From: Bifidobacteriaceae bacterium
GTDB lineage: Bacteria > Actinomycetota > Actinomycetes > Actinomycetales > WQXJ01
NCBI GenBank assembly: GCA_031278675.1
Contig: JAITJY010000372.1
Span: forward strand, 1 to 12,047
DNA: 12,047 nucleotides
Reading direction: 5' to 3'
Every line of letters starts with the position of its first letter. Position 1 is the stretch's first letter. Made by a program: the position numbers and the translations under genes. A model generated the notes under the pieces. That model did no database searches. It saw only the letters and a list, made by a program, of their open reading frames with translations, and was not told the origin of the DNA. Below are positions 1 through 7,318 of this stretch, in pieces.

Positions 1-1803
1 GCCGACGCGCCCTCCAGGCCGGCCGGCGCCAGCAACTCGGTGATGAAGTCGGGCGCCGGCCTTATCAGGGTGTTCGTCTCGGACTTCTCCCCGCAGATCG
101 ACTTGTACGCCTCGGTGCGCGCATCGCCGGGGTAGGTGATAACGAACGTGTGGGTCGCGTCCCCGCCGTCGGCCTTGAATCTGGAGCCGCTGACTTTCTG
201 CGACGCCCCCCACGTGTTGACCGCGGGGGTGGCCCCGTTGACCGCGACGAGTTTCGCGGCCGGGTTGTCCGCCGAGCACGACTCCGGGGTGATCTCGCCT
301 TCTATCCGCCAAAGCTCCGCCCGGATGGTTTCCACGTCGGCTTCCCACGGCCCGTAGCCCGGCCAGGAGGCGTGACCGACCGCGCCCGTCATGTCGGTGT
401 CGGCTGGGGCGTCGGGCCAGTCGATCTGCCAGATCTCGTCGGCGAGGAACACCTGCTCGATGCCGTCGTTGGTGGCCGTCCACATGGTCGCGGCCGTGTG
501 GATGACCGGCGCCCGTTTCACCATCGTCGTCTCGGCTGGCAGCCACAACGGCGTGGTCACGTCCCTGGCCAGGTAATCTTTGGTCGCGGCAGGCTGTTCA
601 GCCAGGTCGATGCCCCACACGAACCCGTACGCCCCGTACCCGCCGTACCCGACCGTGTGGCAGACCTGCTGGGCGTGCTCCCTCCCGGCGGCGGTGAAGG
701 TCAGCTCGTACTCGTCCGCGATGGGCAGGGTCGGGTCGATGCTGGTGGTTTGCGGGCCGGGCACCGCCGAGTGGTACAGCTTCCCGCCCACGTTGACCTC
801 GACCGGCTTGTCGGTGCCCCACTGGTTCAACCACAGGTCGTCCGGGCCGCCGTGTTCCACCCAAACTGTGTCGCACACCTGGGCCGCGCCGTCGTCTTTC
901 GGCTCGGTCACGCTCACCTGGGCGACCTGGGATCGGATGGTCAAGTCCATTTGGGTGACGTGGGCTTCCAGCCGCTGCCCGAATTTGTCCGCCGGGTCGT
1001 TGTCGAACAGGGCCGCCACGTCGGGGGTTTGCCGGTCCCGGTCGATCCTCCACACCCACGTCCCGTACTGAGAGGACGGCACCTGGAACCCGGCCGGCGC
1101 CGCTACCGTGACGGGTTCGCGTCCGCTTGGTCTGGGCCGCGTCAGCCCATACCTTGACCGGCCACTGCGAACCGCCCACCGCGTCGGCCTTCACCTTGTC
1201 CGCAACCGCTGTGGCGTCCGAGGCCAGCATCTGGGTCTGGACTTCGGTGGCGATCTGCGGCTGCCACTTAGTCTCCGCCGGAGCGGCGGTGTGCTCGCCT
1301 GACACGATGGTCTCCAACGGGGTGATGGCGCGTTGTTCGCCACCAGACGCCTGATGGACCATGAAACACAAGGACGGCACGCCTTTGACCTCGATGGTCG
1401 CGGCCACCCTCTCGTCCGCGATCAGATCGTGGCGCGCGACCACGGCAAGCGACGCGGCGGAGGCCTGGGTTGCGACGGTCCTTTGTTGGGTGCCGTCCTC
1501 AAATGTGACGTTCGGCGTGGTCAGCTTGATCGTCGCCGAATAGCCGGCCGAGAAGTGCGCGTCGGCTCGTTTCAATGCGCCGGACGTGACCTTCGCGGCT
1601 TCGCCGCCCCGAACCAGGCCGTAGTGGACCTTCAATCCCACCGGGTCCACTTGCACGTAGGCGTCCTTCGGCCCGGCCTCGGCTTCGGCCTCCTGTTTCA
1701 TCGCGGCGAAACGGTCGGGGTACGACACGGGGATGTTGGGGTTGTACTCGGCGCGGACGAACTGCGACAGAGACACGGCCGTGCTGTAGGGACGCAAAGG
1801 TAC
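1..1803 (-). pseudogene. 3' part of a split, frameshifted surface-adhesin-like protein gene (runs off window)
   Basis: This is the middle part of a large secreted surface protein of Gram-positive type, read on the minus strand. From the element junction at 1803 the readable frame gives FVRAEYNPNIPVSYPDRF and continues to about 1117. Within about 1113-1127 the sensible frame moves by one base to one reading EPVTVAAPAGFQVP, and this stays open to base 1. It holds repeated beta-sandwich-like stretches with the pattern DTVWVEHGG and CHTVGYGGYGAYGFVWG, and ends in the window at NTLIRPAPDFITELL. The style matches long LPXTG-type, isopeptide-repeat surface proteins, but the anchor would lie outside the window. 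The N-terminal piece is at 11352-11748. Rejoining the two also leaves a one-base frame difference at the junction, so the gene may have been broken before insertion, or there may be sequence errors. The family assignment rests on pattern recognition only. Confidence 0.7.
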
Positions 1804-1817
1804 CTGCGTGCCTCAAC
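1786..1817. other. attL: left host-element junction
   Basis: The core AGGTAC is at 1798-1803. Bases left of it belong to the interrupted surface gene and supply one arm of the reconstructed attB dyad. Bases 1802-1809 (ACCTGCGT) are the right arm of the perfect attP palindrome, whose left arm is at 11348-11355. The exact extent bound by the integrase is not known; the span given covers 16 bp each side of the dyad centre. Confidence 0.7.
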
Positions 1818-1981
1818 CATTCCAGTTCAGCTTACCCGGCGAAACCGAACGCGGGCACGATCCGCTTGCTGCACCGCTCATGGGGTCGCCGCAATCGGTG
1901 CCGGATGCCGGTGCGGTGCCCAGACGGGAATACGGTAGCGAGCGAGTTGCCAGTGCGTACAGTTATGCACCCGTTGGCCCA

Positions 1982-2107
1982 ACCAACCTCGGTGTAGTAG
2001 CGAGTCAACGGCGTAGACACCGCCCTATCACCGTCACCCGCCGCGACCGACTTGAGCACATACTTGTAGCCATCCCCGGCGGTGACAACCCGCATCGAGA
2101 CCGTCAT
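1982..2107 (-). pseudogene. N-terminal fragment of a MobF-type relaxase
   Basis: The first 42 residues read MTVSMRVVTAGDGYKYVLKS followed by VAAGDGDRAV and STPLTRYYTEVG. This is the characteristic start of actinobacterial MobF (TrwC/TraI-like) conjugative relaxases, with the conserved GDGYKYL-like stretch and the LTRYYTE motif before the catalytic core. After VG, at about 1982, the frame continues to a stop at 1832 but no longer resembles a relaxase (a PPGxWxG motif would be expected). The catalytic tyrosine was not located, and the histidine triad and helicase domain are absent. ATG 2107 is preceded by GGGAG at a good distance, inside a hairpin at 2112-2138. The likely cause is a deletion that fused the relaxase start to the 180 bp next to attL. 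It indicates descent from a conjugative or mobilisable plasmid or ICE. Confidence 0.75.
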
Positions 2108-2111
2108 CTCG

Positions 2112-2138
2112 GCGCTCCCTTCCGGCAGGAAGGTGCGC
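2112..2138. repeat. Hairpin over the relaxase ribosome binding site
   Basis: CCTTCC (2118-2123) and GGAAGG (2128-2133) pair perfectly around GGCA. Outer GCGC arms extend the stem with a small bulge. It covers the GGGAG that would serve ATG 2107. It could be a translational hairpin, an operator, or part of an origin of transfer, which often lies beside a relaxase start. None of these is proven. Confidence 0.45.
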
Positions 2139-2694
2139 TATAAATCCCGGTCGCCCCTCGTCAGCAAGAAGTGTGGCCGTCAAGAGCCGTCGGACCGTGA
2201 GGAGCCGCCAGACGTGCGCGGACGTGCGCCGCCGCGTGTGATTTCACGCTGGGCGGCGCCGGCCCCGCAGCGCTAAATGCGGGGTTCTCCGGGACTGGGA
2301 ACTGGGATGCCTGGGACGACCAGCGGCCGCCATTGGCGCGCCCAGGACCAGCGCGTCGGATGTGGCTGCTGCGCCCGAAAGCGGTTGTCGATCCCCAGTT
2401 CTCGCCTGTGGGCGACCGGCACTTGGCGTGCCGGACGAAGGGAGCGGTGTCGGGAGGGAACCTTGCGGTGACGGTGATCACGAACGGCGCAGCGGCGGCA
2501 CCGCGGGTCGCGCGAACAGCCAGGCGATGAACAAGGCGCAGGACCGACGGGGCCGGCTGTCGGAGTAATCAAGTCGAGCCCGGCCTCCTCGTGCTTCCGC
2601 GCGGACTGATGCGCTTCATGGACTGGATTGCCCGCTAGCGTTTCGGCTGCGCTGCTGCGCACCCTCAGTGCCTCAGCCCCGGATGCTCCGCGAA
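2139..2694. other. Gene-poor stretch, no supported gene
   Basis: All six frames give only short or compositionally poor ORFs. A minus-strand ORF at 2161-2481 has moderately G/C-biased third positions but no ribosome binding site or recognisable domain. TATAAAT on the plus strand at 2139-2145 could be a -10 element, but no gene follows it. The stretch is most easily read as decayed DNA between the relaxase fragment and the TetR remnant. Confidence 0.5.
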
Positions 2695-2886
2695 TCAGTC
2701 GGTGATTGTGGAGGCGCGGTGCCCGCCCTCCAGAGCGTTGGGGATTCCTTCTATGCCGAAAGCGGTGGACTGCACCAGGTCCGGGCTGGGATCGAGCAGC
2801 CACTGCACTTGCAGCCCACCCATGAGGGCGATCATGTTTGGCGACGCCGCTGTCAGTTGCGCGTCCGGAAGCGGGTCGCTTGCGTG
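2695..2886 (-). pseudogene. C-terminal remnant of a TetR-family regulator
   Basis: An open minus-strand frame of 63 codons ends at TGA 2695-2697. It reads LTAASPNMIALMGGLQVQWL then LDPSPDLVQSTAF, ending in STITD. The pattern IALMxGLQxQWLLDP is typical of the ligand-binding C-terminal helices of TetR-family repressors. An in-frame TGA at 2887-2889 cuts it off upstream, and no N-terminal helix-turn-helix is found in the neighbouring frames. It is therefore a fragment without a start codon and probably makes no functional protein. Its former target is unknown. A short GTCAC/GTGAC palindrome lies at the break. I am fairly confident of the family and unsure when the rest was lost. Confidence 0.65.
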
Positions 2887-2889
2887 TCA

Positions 2890-3481
2890 CTGTGACGCAC
2901 TCGGGATCGCCTCAGGGGCGCGAGCCCTATAACGACGGAGGCGTGCGCCGTGAGGCGCTTGTTGTCCGATTGGAGGTGGGAAACCTTCCTCTGGGCTCAG
3001 TCGTAGCTGGGTCTTGGAGCTGGGGGCAGCCTGGTCTTCGGGGACGGAGGGCGGCAAACGGTCCCGACAAAGCCGTGGCGCGCTGGTACTGACGGACGAT
3101 GCGGGTGCGGCGAGCGGGACGCCGAAACGGTTCTGAGTGTCTGACCCACCGAACCGTCTTTGCGCGTCTGCTCTCCGGGTTCGGGGGATAATCCGCGTGG
3201 GACCCGGCAAGCTGGCCCGAGGGCAACCGGTCGATCAACATTCAAGCGCTGCAAGGCTCGGCCAGCGGTCCTGGATCCGGCGCTGCCTGCGGTCTGCATG
3301 ACGTTGACGAGGTGCAGATGCCTGTGCCGGGGGCGGGAGCGGTCCTGTGCCCATCCGGGATTCCCCAGCCGGACTGAGCTCCACGCAGACAGGCGCGGTT
3401 GCCCCATCCCATATGTTGAGACAGCGATGCCGGATGGGTGTGTCTAGGCGCGCAGTCCTGTCGCTACCGCTGACCAGGGGT
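2890..3481. other. About 590 bp without a supported gene
   Basis: The longest ORFs here (minus 2997-3407 and 2927-3241, plus 3160-3447) overlap each other, lack ribosome binding sites, are rich in Arg, Pro and Ser as random GC-rich frames are, and show no motif. No tRNA, rRNA or CRISPR structure is seen. The stretch is probably decayed DNA between the TetR remnant and the cargo operon. Confidence 0.5.
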
Positions 3482-3651
3482 TATGATTCCCTTGGGGCAT
3501 CGAATCGTGTGGCCAAAGATCCCGGTGCTGCCATCATGGGCCAAAAGTCCCTTGCTTCTTGCAGGGGGTCTCGGCCCATCGGGCGCTTGACATGCACTTG
3601 AGATGTCGGGGCACAGCGGGCGCTTCGCTGAATGAACAGGAGAACTGGAGA
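3482..3651 (+). promoter_or_regulatory. Leader region of the secreted-protein/ABC operon
   Basis: TATGAT at 3482-3487 is a good -10 candidate, but the -35 region upstream is poor. The 160-base leader that would follow contains two near-identical 13-mers, GGCCAAAGATCCC (3511-3523) and GGCCAAAAGTCCC (3539-3551), and a small hairpin with arms CCCTTGC (3549-3555) and GCAGGGG (3561-3567). A perfect TTGACA at 3587-3592 has no -10 at the right distance. AGGAGA at 3638-3643 serves the GTG start at 3652. Regulation through the repeats or hairpin is possible but unproven. Confidence 0.35.
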
Positions 3652-4110
3652 GTGAAGAACATCAAGAGAGCGATCGCGGCGTCAAGCATGGCCTTGACGC
3701 TTGTGGGGAGCGCCATCCTGGCATCCCCAGCGTTGGCGGTGGATGACGACGGGCCGGGGCTTCCGCCCTCCGCCGAACTGACCGTTGAAGTGAACTCGCC
3801 GGTGCAGCCGCGCGCGTGTAACATCACTGCGCGAAGCGTTTACGCGTCCAACAACATGGCCTGGACCGGAGGAACCTGGAGCGGCTGCGCGTCTCCAGTC
3901 ACCGTGTACCTCCGGTGGGATCACGTCGGACCGGACACGAACATGGGTCAAAAGACGAACGCGTCGAGCGGAGTGGACTACGGATGGGGCTGCAACTGGG
4001 GAACTCCACAGAATCGCATCCTCTTCGGCAAGGCTGTGGACAACAACGGCAACTACGACGATTCGACACACAACACATTCACTAGCTCGACGACGAACTG
4101 CAAGTTGTGA
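3652..4110 (+). CDS. Secreted four-cysteine protein of unknown family, first gene of an ABC operon
   Basis: This is a 152-residue Sec-exported protein. GTG 3652 is chosen because AGGAGA lies 8 bases upstream and a textbook signal peptide starts there: KNIKR, a hydrophobic core MALTLVGSAILA, and a cleavage site ASPALA before VDDDG (residue 30). The mature part is about 123 residues, begins acidic and Pro-rich, and is rich in Asn, Ser, Thr, Gly and Trp (WTGGTWSGC, GWGCNWG). It has four cysteines at about 56, 79, 114 and 150, enough for two disulfides; the last is three residues from the end. There is no sortase motif and no membrane segment, so it should be released. An ABC ATPase starts 19 bases downstream, followed by two overlapping membrane genes. 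I do not recognise the family. A bacteriocin or antagonistic protein is plausible from the context. Lactococcin 972 was considered, but its motif is not seen. Confidence 0.8.
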   Translation: MKNIKRAIAASSMALTLVGSAILASPALAVDDDGPGLPPSAELTVEVNSPVQPRACNITARSVYASNNMAWTGGTWSGCASPVTVYLRWDHVGPDTNMGQKTNASSGVDYGWGCNWGTPQNRILFGKAVDNNGNYDDSTHNTFTSSTTNCKL

Positions 4111-4129
4111 CGGCGTTGGTGGCAGAAGA

Positions 4130-4900
4130 ATGACCGAGCCGGTGGCGCGCTGCAAGAGCGTGATGTTCAAGTACTTCAGAAGACCGGTGTTCAACGATCT
4201 CAGTGTGAGTGTCCGAGGAGGCATAACATGCCTCCTCGGTCCGAACGGCGCTGGTAAGAGCACCCTGATGTCCTTGATGGCGACGCAGCGCGCCCCCGGT
4301 TCGGGGCTCGTTGAGGTCCTCGGGCGTGACGCGAGTCGTGCTGCCCAGCGAGAGGAGATCCGGGCGCGCGTCGGAGTCCTCGCACAGAGTTACCCGCTGG
4401 TCGGATCGATGAGCGTGGTAACGACCGTAGCTTATGCAGGATGGGCTCAGGGGCTAAGCCGGGCGCGCGCGTACCGACAAGCGGAAGCGACTTTGGAAGC
4501 TCTTAACTTGGCTGGAATTGCGGGCCGCAGAATCAGGACCTTGTCGGGAGGCCAGCGCCAGCGAGTTGGTTTGGCAACGTCGATGGTGCACGAGCCGGAG
4601 TTTCTTATTCTCGATGAGCCATCAGCCGGTCTCGATCCGGAGGCCCGAGTTGGCCTGCGCCGTGTACTGCTGGGAGCGGCACAGCGGTGCTCAGTGTTGC
4701 TTTCGACCCACTTAGTCGATGATGTTGTGGCAGTGAGCGACGCCATCATCGTGCTCGACCAGGGTCAGGTTCTCTTCTGCGGCGGGGCACGCGAACTCGA
4801 AGCCTTTTCGCAGAGAATTCCCGCAGACGTTCCCGGGACGGCGCTTGAGCGGGGCTACATCGCGATGCTCGAGGAAGGACGTGCGCGTGCTTCGGGGTAA
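4130..4900 (+). CDS. ABC transporter ATP-binding protein
   Basis: This 256-residue protein is a complete nucleotide-binding domain that would energise the membrane proteins encoded just downstream. It has Walker A GPNGAGKST (37-45), a Q-loop glutamine near 86 (VLAQSYP), the signature LSGGQ (138-142), Walker B LILDEP (159-164), D-loop GLDP (167-170) and the switch histidine in STH (192-194). All catalytic residues are present, so it should hydrolyse ATP. The fold resembles the CcmA/DrrA-type ATPases that pair with ABC-2-like permeases in drug, bacteriocin and immunity export. The gene lies 19 bases after the secreted-protein gene with only a weak ribosome binding site, which suggests translational coupling. 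Its end overlaps the next gene by 14 bases. The substrate is unknown; export of, or protection from, the secreted protein is an inference from the operon. Confidence 0.95.
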   Translation: MTEPVARCKSVMFKYFRRPVFNDLSVSVRGGITCLLGPNGAGKSTLMSLMATQRAPGSGLVEVLGRDASRAAQREEIRARVGVLAQSYPLVGSMSVVTTVAYAGWAQGLSRARAYRQAEATLEALNLAGIAGRRIRTLSGGQRQRVGLATSMVHEPEFLILDEPSAGLDPEARVGLRRVLLGAAQRCSVLLSTHLVDDVVAVSDAIIVLDQGQVLFCGGARELEAFSQRIPADVPGTALERGYIAMLEEGRARASG

Positions 4901-6200
4901 GCCGACCGCTCTGACATGGCCGATGGCGACCTGGGTAGTGGCGGTACCCGCCCTCGTGATCGGGTTGTTGACCTGGCGGCAGACGACGGTGGTTGATGGA
5001 TGGTTCTATGTGCCACCGGCCGTCTTGTCTGGTTTGCCGCGGGAGTCTGTTCAGTTCACAGGGCCGTTCGCATGCGTTTTGTCGGCTTGGTTCGCATCCA
5101 GGTACACGAATCGACGTTCACCACTGGCTTGGCCAATTCTGAAGCGAGCTTCGGGCCAGCAAGGACTCAGACTCCTGCTTGTGCTGGGAGCGTGGTGGAT
5201 CGCGGGACAGGCAGTCGGGGGTGCTGCTGGGCTCGCCATCGGGTACTCGAAGGCCACCGGCGGCCATGTCTATCTCGTGGAGTTGCTGCTCGCTGCGTTC
5301 GGGCTGTGGTTTTTCATTGCCTCCGGATTCCTCATCGGAGCGGCCATCTCAAGTTGGTACGCCCCTGGGGTGGCCTTGGTTTGGAGCCTCATTTGGGTGG
5401 CCGTGCTGCCGGTCTACTACTCCGTGCTGTTTCCGGACTCGGGTACCAACCTCGAATACCTGCTATTCCCTGCGCTGGCGTCATCCAACCACAGGCCCCT
5501 CCTAGCCGGCCCTGTTGTGGCAGTGGTAGGCTGGTGGATGGTAGTTGCGGCTGGATTCACTTTCGTGATTGTGGCTTGGTACCGGAGGCAGGCGCGCCGG
5601 TCAGGCTGGCCGTTGGCCGCTTCCGCTGCCGCCCTGCTGGGCACATTCTTTGCGGGTGTTAATCTGCCGGTGGCAGTGGGAACTCCGTTTTACGATCAGG
5701 TTGAGGCAATGACTTGCGCGAGCCACAAAGGACTCGAGTACTGCGTTCTTGACGAGGAAGCGCCACTGCTAGATGAGATGGTCAAGCGCGCCAAACCAGC
5801 CATCGCGAGGGTCGGTGCGGCGCTGCCCGATGACGTCTTGGCCGTGGCAAGCAGTGCGGCGGTCCCAGCTCTCGCTGATGAGCGCGGTCTGGAGACTCGC
5901 CAGATCCTGGCCGTGAACCTTAGTCCGCGTGCTGGAGCCCCAGAGGCCGGGCTTGACATTGGAACGAGCCTGGCCGGCCTGGGATCGTGTGCGCCTGGAA
6001 CAAGCGATGATATAGCTGTGGCCTGGGCCTTCAGCTTGGGGGCATGGATTGCTGAGGACTCAACAGCTCGGCCAATCGAGGAAACCATGTTCGGACCAAA
6101 CCTCGCTGCTGTCTCCGACGAAGCCGTTCTCAGCTGGTATGCGAAGCATTCGGACGAATTGCGGGCATGCCGGTACGCGGGTCCGGGACCCCAAGGGTGA
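4887..6200 (+). CDS. Polytopic membrane protein with C-terminal extracytoplasmic Cys domain, ABC permease partner
   Basis: GTG 4887 is preferred because GAGGAAGG lies 8 bases upstream; the ORF itself is open from further back. The 437-residue protein has about seven hydrophobic segments (near 12-29, 54-72, 93-119, 129-152, 157-181, 206-230 and 243-262). The loops after segments 2 and 6 are strongly positive (SRYTNRRS..LKR, WYRRQARR), which puts the N-terminus inside and the C-terminus outside. The last 170 residues form a soluble domain with four cysteines, including C277 and C286 in TCASHKGLEYCV, suited to disulfide bonding outside the cell. Streptomycete ABC-2-like membrane proteins with such C-terminal domains are known to me by pattern, but I cannot name the family securely. 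It overlaps the ATPase gene upstream and the next membrane gene by GTGA, so the three are probably one transporter complex. Confidence 0.85.
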   Translation: MLRGKPTALTWPMATWVVAVPALVIGLLTWRQTTVVDGWFYVPPAVLSGLPRESVQFTGPFACVLSAWFASRYTNRRSPLAWPILKRASGQQGLRLLLVLGAWWIAGQAVGGAAGLAIGYSKATGGHVYLVELLLAAFGLWFFIASGFLIGAAISSWYAPGVALVWSLIWVAVLPVYYSVLFPDSGTNLEYLLFPALASSNHRPLLAGPVVAVVGWWMVVAAGFTFVIVAWYRRQARRSGWPLAASAAALLGTFFAGVNLPVAVGTPFYDQVEAMTCASHKGLEYCVLDEEAPLLDEMVKRAKPAIARVGAALPDDVLAVASSAAVPALADERGLETRQILAVNLSPRAGAPEAGLDIGTSLAGLGSCAPGTSDDIAVAWAFSLGAWIAEDSTARPIEETMFGPNLAAVSDEAVLSWYAKHSDELRACRYAGPGPQG

Positions 6201-6865
6201 ACCGCCTTCGCGAGGCCTGGCTGCCCTTCTCCGCATCAAGCGTTTGGCCTATCGTATTGCTGCTGGCATGGGTTCCGGTCCAGCAGAAGTTGTGGCCCGA
6301 GCTGCGTTTCTGGGTGGGTGAGCACAGCGCATCGCCACGCGATGTGACGCCTTACGAGTACCTGCCGATCGCCGTGGGCCTTGGCTGTGCATGGTGCCTG
6401 AGCCCCCGTCTGCCGCAATGGCAGCGATTTGGAGCAATGGGTACGCGACGCTTTGCTGTGGGGTCGTGCTTGATCGTCGTTGTGGCGGCAGAGTTGGCGG
6501 TTGGGTTGGCCAGTATGTCCTACCCCCCTGACGGTGAGCCCACGATGAGCCGCATGCTCCCGGGCCTAGCGAACAACGCTGCCGTAGGGGCTTTCCTGGC
6601 CGTGGCACTCATCGGCGTCCTAGGGAGACTCGCTGGTTCGTTGGCGACTTGCGCGGTCCTGTACCTCATGTGGTGGGCGGTCACGGCCAGCCCGGCGGTG
6701 GGGTCGCTCTTGCCCGTGACGCTCCAATCATCGGCCGATTTGTCGCTAGATTTGTCGCCCCGCCCCATCTGGCTAGCCCTTCTATTGGCGTTCTGCCTGG
6801 TCCTGGCTTGGGCAAGGCGCCTCGTCCCGCTCGGCTTCGGAGTGGCGAAGAGGTTCAGCGGCTGA
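6197..6865 (+). CDS. Second membrane protein of the ABC operon
   Basis: This 222-residue protein has about six hydrophobic segments (for example WPIVLLLAWVPV, FAVGSCLIVVVAAELAVGLA, AAVGAFLAVALIGVLG, IWLALLLAFCLVLAWA) and a basic N-terminus. GTG 6197 is chosen because it overlaps the previous stop as GTGA, a common coupling arrangement; ATG 6167 in the same frame is the alternative and also lacks a strong ribosome binding site. No enzyme motif is visible. It resembles the small hydrophobic second permease of two-permease ABC-2 systems, so a heterodimer with the 4887-6200 product is likely. It is the last gene of the operon. A weak nested dyad (CACTGT/ACAGTG around GGCAG/CTGCC) follows at about 6896-6936, without a T run. 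The family and substrate are unknown. Confidence 0.8.
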   Translation: MNRLREAWLPFSASSVWPIVLLLAWVPVQQKLWPELRFWVGEHSASPRDVTPYEYLPIAVGLGCAWCLSPRLPQWQRFGAMGTRRFAVGSCLIVVVAAELAVGLASMSYPPDGEPTMSRMLPGLANNAAVGAFLAVALIGVLGRLAGSLATCAVLYLMWWAVTASPAVGSLLPVTLQSSADLSLDLSPRPIWLALLLAFCLVLAWARRLVPLGFGVAKRFSG

Positions 6866-6958
6866 GGAGCGGTGGCGGTCGGCGACGGGCGCGCACTGTC
6901 TTCCGGGCTGGCAGCACGGATGGTCTGCCCACAGTGAAAGCGGCCGAAGTCTTGGCCA

Positions 6959-7318
6959 GTGGGCGGCGGCCACATGTGTCTCGGTGGCCCATCCGGGATT
7001 TCCCTTGTTACTGTCAGTGATGCCGCGTGGCGGGCTATGTGTGCGAATCCATCGGCACCTCGATCATCGTACATCTCCCTATTAGATTGGAAGGAAAAGT
7101 GGATTGAAAACGGAGTCTTCCCGCAAACTCCCTCAATGTCTGAGATGCACGGCTTGGCCGCCTGCGTGAATAGCGCCTTTTGCGAAGGCATTTCCAGCGT
7201 TATTAGGCGCCACTCGCTGGCAGCAGACGTTACCCGTGCCGGCGTTCGGGGCATGGGACTCACTCTGTGGCCTGCCACGAAAGATGTGGCGGCTACGTGC
7301 ATTCACAGATCGGTCTGA
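6959..7318 (+). CDS. Doubtful ORF of low GC, unknown function
   Basis: This frame encodes a 119-residue product whose middle (SYISLLDWKEKWIENGVFPQ) looks more protein-like than a random GC-rich frame. The DNA from about 7030 to 7200 is clearly richer in A/T than its surroundings. No convincing ribosome binding site precedes ATG 6959 or the internal ATG at 7037, third positions are not biased, and no domain is recognised. An antisense ORF (6520-7302, minus) covers the same bases and is less convincing because it runs through the membrane gene. It may be a decayed gene or an insertion remnant. It is listed because nothing else accounts for this stretch. Confidence 0.2.
   Translation: MGGGHMCLGGPSGISLVTVSDAAWRAMCANPSAPRSSYISLLDWKEKWIENGVFPQTPSMSEMHGLAACVNSAFCEGISSVIRRHSLAADVTRAGVRGMGLTLWPATKDVAATCIHRSV

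Noticed and set aside
598..1116. Continuation of the minus-strand frame that is real above 1117
   Set aside because: Below about 1117 this frame becomes Arg, Gly and Pro-rich noise, while the neighbouring frame reads as a coherent surface protein to base 1.
150..1157. Long plus-strand ORF opposite the adhesin part
   Set aside because: It is an antisense shadow: Arg, Gly, Val and Pro-rich, no ribosome binding site, and the minus strand gives a coherent surface protein.
2161..2481. Minus-strand ORF of 106 residues in the decayed region
   Set aside because: No ribosome binding site or motif, weak codon bias, and it overlaps other equally long open frames.
3587..3592. Perfect TTGACA as the operon promoter
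   Set aside because: No -10-like sequence lies 16-19 bases downstream; the bases there are GGCACAGC.
3652..4110. Lactococcin 972-type bacteriocin
   Set aside because: Operon style is similar, but the protein is longer, has four Cys, and lacks the family's recognisable Tyr/His-rich core as I know it; no family was assigned.
6520..7302. Minus-strand ORF of 260 residues
   Set aside because: It runs antisense through the last third of a well-supported membrane-protein gene and has random composition.
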